A stretch of 64,000 nucleotides of DNA from contig NZ_NBWU01000004.1 in NCBI RefSeq assembly GCF_002514735.1, positions 124,001 to 188,000 on the forward strand, given 5' to 3'. Under the pieces are notes generated by a model, which saw only the letters and a list, made by a program, of their open reading frames with translations, did not search any database and was not told the DNA's origin. This DNA comes from Sediminicola luteus (GTDB taxonomy: Bacteria; Bacteroidota; Bacteroidia; Flavobacteriales; Flavobacteriaceae). Position numbers and translations under genes: made by a program. Below are positions 61,330 to 64,000 of this stretch, piece by piece; the first letter of the stretch is position 1, and each line of letters opens with the position of its first letter.

Positions 61330-62226
61330 ATGAAATCGATTGAAAGTATTTTCGAGGTACATAGCCTAATGGGGTTAGCCCCTCCTTCACATCCCTTGGT
61401 TTCAGTTATTCCGGTACGGGATCTGCCCCGTGAAATGGTACAAGACGAACGCATTCGTTTCGATCTCTTTTTTGTTTCCTTGAAGGATGGGATTACGGGT
61501 TCTATGGGGTATGGCCGTAATTCCTATGATTACGAAGATGGCACCATGATCTTTAGCAAGGCCGGACAGGTATTGCAGCCCCAGCACGAGATTATCTCAG
61601 ACGATGCCAAAGGGTGGGTGCTTTTGTTCCATCCGGATCTGATAAGACGTTCGGATTTGGGCCGTAGTATTGGCCAATATACCTTTTTCGATTACGAAAC
61701 CCATGAGGCCCTCCACCTTTCGGAAAAAGAACAGCAAACCGTAACCGAAATCGTAGCTAAGATCCGTGATGAATACGAAAGACCGATTGATAAACACAGT
61801 CAAAAACTGATCGTTTCCAATATTACCTTATTACTCGATTATTGCACCCGCTATTATGATCGGCAGTTTATTATACGTACCGATCTTAACCAAGACCTAA
61901 TGGCTGATTTTGAGGTCTTACTAAGGGACTATTTTGAATCGGAAAACCCGAAGGAATTAGGATTACCTACGGTAAAGTTTTGCGGCCAGCAATTGGGCCT
62001 ATCGCCCAAATACCTCAGTGACCTACTAAAAAAGGAAAGTGGTAAAAGTGCCAAGGAACATATTGATGCCTTTGTGATCAACCGGGCCAAAAACCAATTA
62101 TTGGGCAGTTCGCATAGTATTGGGGAAATCGCTTTTGACCTAGGTTTTGAATACTCCCAACACTTTAGCAAACTGTTTAAAAAACGTACTGGTATGAGTC
62201 CGAAAACATATCGGCAACTCAATTAA
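61330..62226 (+). CDS. AraC-family regulator with a cupin-like N-domain
   Basis: 298 residues. The N-terminal half (about 1-165) has the sensory domain of the flavobacterial AraC group with YGRNSYDYEDGTMIFSKAGQ, in which the ligand-binding cupin fold reads FDLFFVSLKDG. The AraC HTH pair occupies about 190-298: LPTVKFCGQQLGLSPKYLSDLLKKESGKSAKEHI and IGEIAFDLGFEYSQHFSKLFKKRTGMSPKTYRQ. It lies just after the SDR gene, which it may regulate, or it may be autonomous. Confidence 0.89.
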   Translation: MKSIESIFEVHSLMGLAPPSHPLVSVIPVRDLPREMVQDERIRFDLFFVSLKDGITGSMGYGRNSYDYEDGTMIFSKAGQVLQPQHEIISDDAKGWVLLFHPDLIRRSDLGRSIGQYTFFDYETHEALHLSEKEQQTVTEIVAKIRDEYERPIDKHSQKLIVSNITLLLDYCTRYYDRQFIIRTDLNQDLMADFEVLLRDYFESENPKELGLPTVKFCGQQLGLSPKYLSDLLKKESGKSAKEHIDAFVINRAKNQLLGSSHSIGEIAFDLGFEYSQHFSKLFKKRTGMSPKTYRQLN

Positions 62227-62286
62227 TTGGCAAGAAACCGTTTTAATTGAAAATTATACTTCCAAAATCAGGGTCAAGCTTCGAAC

Positions 62287-63234
62287 TTAATCGATTACCA
62301 AACGCTGTCCTATGCGCAGGGTAGAGGTACTTTTAATATGGTTGGCTTTACAGATGGCCGAGATACGGGTTTGGTTCTTTTGGGCAATTCGCGAAAGGGT
62401 ATCGCCCCGTTTTACGATATAGATTTTCTTTTGGGCCTTAATACCCGCCAGAGCCTCGGGTTCGGTGGTATATAAATCCAATTTTGGTTTACGACGGCTA
62501 CTATAGCGGTAGGCTTGGGTCCATTTTTTGGTCACCCAAATGGTTTTGGCCCTTACGGCACGGCTATCGTCAAAAGTAAACAGGTATTCGGGGTGAATGG
62601 GTACCCCTTTATATTTGGCCTCTAAATGTAAATGGCTCCCACGGGCATTGCCCGAACGCCCGCCATAGCCTAAAAAAGCCCCTTTGCTTATACTGTCGTT
62701 GGCTTTTACAGTGCCATATTTGGACATATGGGCATAGGTAGTTTCCAAACCATTGTAATGCCGTACTACCACGGTACGTCCATGACCCGAACTATAGCCC
62801 ACAAAACGCACCACACCATCGAACAGACTATAAATGGAGTCGCCACTGATCAAATCGATATCTATACCATTGTGGTTCCTTCGCCAACGCCAACCATAGC
62901 GGGAGGTAACCACCATCTTCTTTCCGATAGGATTGTGATAGGTTGAATCTTGGAATTCGATTTTAAACGGAAAATCGACTTTTACATTTTTATGCGCCCT
63001 AACCTGGGTGGTATCCCAATACTGGGCGGTAATATCAGGTGCTTGATTCGTTGGGGTCGAATCGATTTCTTTTTGACCTTGGGGCAAATAAGCCTCCAAA
63101 GCCTCTAGATCGAATTCAGGCTTAATGATATCGGTGCCCGGAATCTGGCGCGAATCGACTCTTTTTGTTTGGCCATAGGCCATATAAATACTGGCCAGTA
63201 GACAAACTACCAGGGTTTTATTTATCCGTTTCAT
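62287..63234 (-). CDS. LysM and M23-peptidase domain protein
   Basis: 315 residues from the ATG at 63234 (an upstream ATG at 63261 adds nine residues). The signal peptide is about 1-21. The M23 zinc-peptidase domain (about 100-205) has the metal ligands in RNHNGIDIDL (His-x3-Asp) and the HLHLEAK pair. A LysM domain closes the C-terminus: YIVKRGDTLSRIAQKNQTRISAICKANHIK. It cuts or binds peptidoglycan, acting in cell wall turnover or as an amidase activator such as EnvC/NlpD. It lies downstream of the M56-M23 fusion gene. Confidence 0.9.
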   Translation of the reverse strand: MKRINKTLVVCLLASIYMAYGQTKRVDSRQIPGTDIIKPEFDLEALEAYLPQGQKEIDSTPTNQAPDITAQYWDTTQVRAHKNVKVDFPFKIEFQDSTYHNPIGKKMVVTSRYGWRWRRNHNGIDIDLISGDSIYSLFDGVVRFVGYSSGHGRTVVVRHYNGLETTYAHMSKYGTVKANDSISKGAFLGYGGRSGNARGSHLHLEAKYKGVPIHPEYLFTFDDSRAVRAKTIWVTKKWTQAYRYSSRRKPKLDLYTTEPEALAGIKAQKKIYIVKRGDTLSRIAQKNQTRISAICKANHIKSTSTLRIGQRLVID

Positions 63235-63302
63235 ATAGTGTTCTCGTGCTTTTTGGGCCATGGCCCTAAACTGCTAAAAGCAGGGCAAAATACTGATTTT
63301 GT

Positions 63303-63334
63303 AACAACTGGGCCAAATCAAACCCCCAGTTGTT
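63303..63334 (-). terminator. Perfect hairpin between the two M23 genes
   Basis: AACAACTGGG (63303-63312) and CCCAGTTGTT (63325-63334) form a 10-bp stem with a 12-base loop. No T-run follows on the minus strand. It lies 12 bases after the upstream gene ends at 63347, so it is a candidate terminator or processing site. Confidence 0.5.
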
Positions 63335-63346
63335 GGTTATTCCTTT

Positions 63347-64000
63347 TTATTCCAGATAATCCAAGGGATCTACACGTTCCCCGTTACGTTTAATTTCAAA
63401 GTGTAGATGCGGACCTGTGGCCAATCCGGTTTCCCCTGCCTTTCCAATGCGCTCACCTTGACTTACAGACTGTCCGTTTTTAATATCAAAGGCATCTAAA
63501 TGGGCGTACCAGGTTTCAAAGCCGTTGGCATGGCTGATAATGATCAACTTACCCCAATTGCCTTGCTCGACAGCTTTGATAACGATTCCATCGGCCGCCG
63601 CAACCACCGGGCTACCCAACTTGGCCCTTATATCGATACCGCCATGAAATCCATTTTTATGGACATGCCGTTTAGATTTTACCCCGAAAGTGCTACTGAT
63701 CTGATCACGATTGGCCCCTAATAAGGGAAACGAAAAAGGCGGTAAGGGATCTACCGATTCCGGAATCACCACCATAGGGGAGACATATACCGGGCTTTTA
63801 AAACCTAAAAGACAAACCAATACTACTAGGGCAGGCAATAGATAGCGCCATTTGTGATTTGGGTTCGACGGTGTTTTGCACAACATACGTACCCGCTGTA
63901 ACATTACCGGTTGACTAAAATAACTCAGGCCCGTTTGCGGACGAAAATCTTGCGAGACTCCCATCAACAACTCCAAATACTCGGGCAACACTTGAGTATC
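63347..64000 (-). CDS. M56 (BlaR1-like) membrane peptidase fused to an M23 peptidase domain (partial)
   Basis: The frame is open through 64000, so the start lies outside the window. The visible part begins QVLPEYLELLMGVSQDF and holds the M56-type stretch SYFSQPVMLQRVRMLCKTPS, then a membrane helix (YLLPALVVLVCLLGF). An M23 domain follows, with HGGIDIRAKLGSPVVAAADG (His-x3-Asp) and HLHFEIKR. A gene fusing a BlaR1-type regulatory peptidase to a cell wall peptidase is unusual. It suggests a wall-sensing or remodelling protein. The N-terminal metal motif cannot be seen. Confidence 0.85.
   Translation of the reverse strand, partial: DTQVLPEYLELLMGVSQDFRPQTGLSYFSQPVMLQRVRMLCKTPSNPNHKWRYLLPALVVLVCLLGFKSPVYVSPMVVIPESVDPLPPFSFPLLGANRDQISSTFGVKSKRHVHKNGFHGGIDIRAKLGSPVVAAADGIVIKAVEQGNWGKLIIISHANGFETWYAHLDAFDIKNGQSVSQGERIGKAGETGLATGPHLHFEIKRNGERVDPLDYLE

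Noticed and set aside
1-64000. CRISPR arrays, rRNA, tRNA, prophage or intact insertion sequences
   Set aside because: No regularly spaced repeats, no transposase or integrase motifs, and no tRNA or rRNA-like stretches were recognised on reading both strands. A tRNAscan or ISfinder search would be decisive.

Overview
The window looks like chromosome of a marine Bacteroidota bacterium, most likely a Flavobacteriaceae member near Zobellia, Maribacter or Arenibacter (inference from protein families only). Support comes from TonB-dependent receptors with a carboxypeptidase-like N-domain, a DUF4249 lipoprotein, LytS/LytTR two-component pairs, S1 sulfatases, an AraC regulator with a membrane N-terminus, an M56 peptidase, weak Shine-Dalgarno sequences, and promoters with the Bacteroidota -7 box TAnnTTTG. 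I found no rRNA, tRNA, CRISPR array, prophage or intact insertion sequence. Most of the window is ordinary chromosome. The segments at about 10.5-11.7, 14.9-21.6 and 41.9-50.4 kb are visibly richer in A+T and look accessory.

Layout. 0-6.3 kb: the tail of a small periplasmic protein, a LytS/LytTR pair, a fatty acid hydroxylase, and a TonB receptor with its DUF4249 lipoprotein. 6.3-10.5 kb: small secreted proteins, a membrane protein/XRE regulator pair with an operator-like promoter, a DEAD-box helicase with a DUF1456 protein, and an ATP-grasp protein. 10.5-14.9 kb: an AT-rich patch with poorly known small genes, a VOC protein, and MFS and EamA transporters. 14.9-21.6 kb: an outer membrane receptor with a LytS/LytTR pair, divergent from a metallophosphoesterase and two small envelope proteins, with a perfect 18-bp palindrome between the two arms. 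21.7-26.3 kb: a secreted phosphoesterase and an EEP hydrolase, a membrane class III nucleotide cyclase, a TetR regulator and a transglutaminase.

26.4-34.3 kb is a fatty acid beta-oxidation operon: thiolase, FadJ-type enzyme, acyl-CoA dehydrogenase, thioesterase (frameshifted), CaiB-type CoA transferase and acyl-CoA ligase. The neighbouring TetR gene is the likely regulator. 35.1-38.0 kb holds a second DEAD-box protein with DEVD in motif II, and an ArsR/DUF6428/arsenate-reductase-like operon without an efflux pump. At 40.2-40.45 kb three FNR/CRP-like sites (TTGA-N6-TCAA) lie between a small outer membrane barrel and a B12-binding radical SAM protein. Two of them sit near -41.5 of the inferred divergent promoters.

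42.3-51.9 kb is the least familiar cluster. It has two exported FAD amine oxidases (one a lipoprotein), a 7TM-AraC regulator, a secreted transglutaminase with a TTG start and a late frameshift, a secreted sulfatase and a secreted serine hydrolase, with shared TCCT-N5-RGGA and TGTCC motifs upstream. 52-64 kb carries a porin, a patatin phospholipase, an unknown protein, a PLP-dependent threonine/serine lyase, a large MG2/plug protein, an SDR/AraC pair, a LysM-M23 peptidase and the end of an M56-M23 fusion that runs off the window. The best leads for new biology are the exported amine oxidase cluster, the FNR-like divergent promoter, and the LytTR/receptor/phosphoesterase locus with its palindrome and substituted metal ligand.
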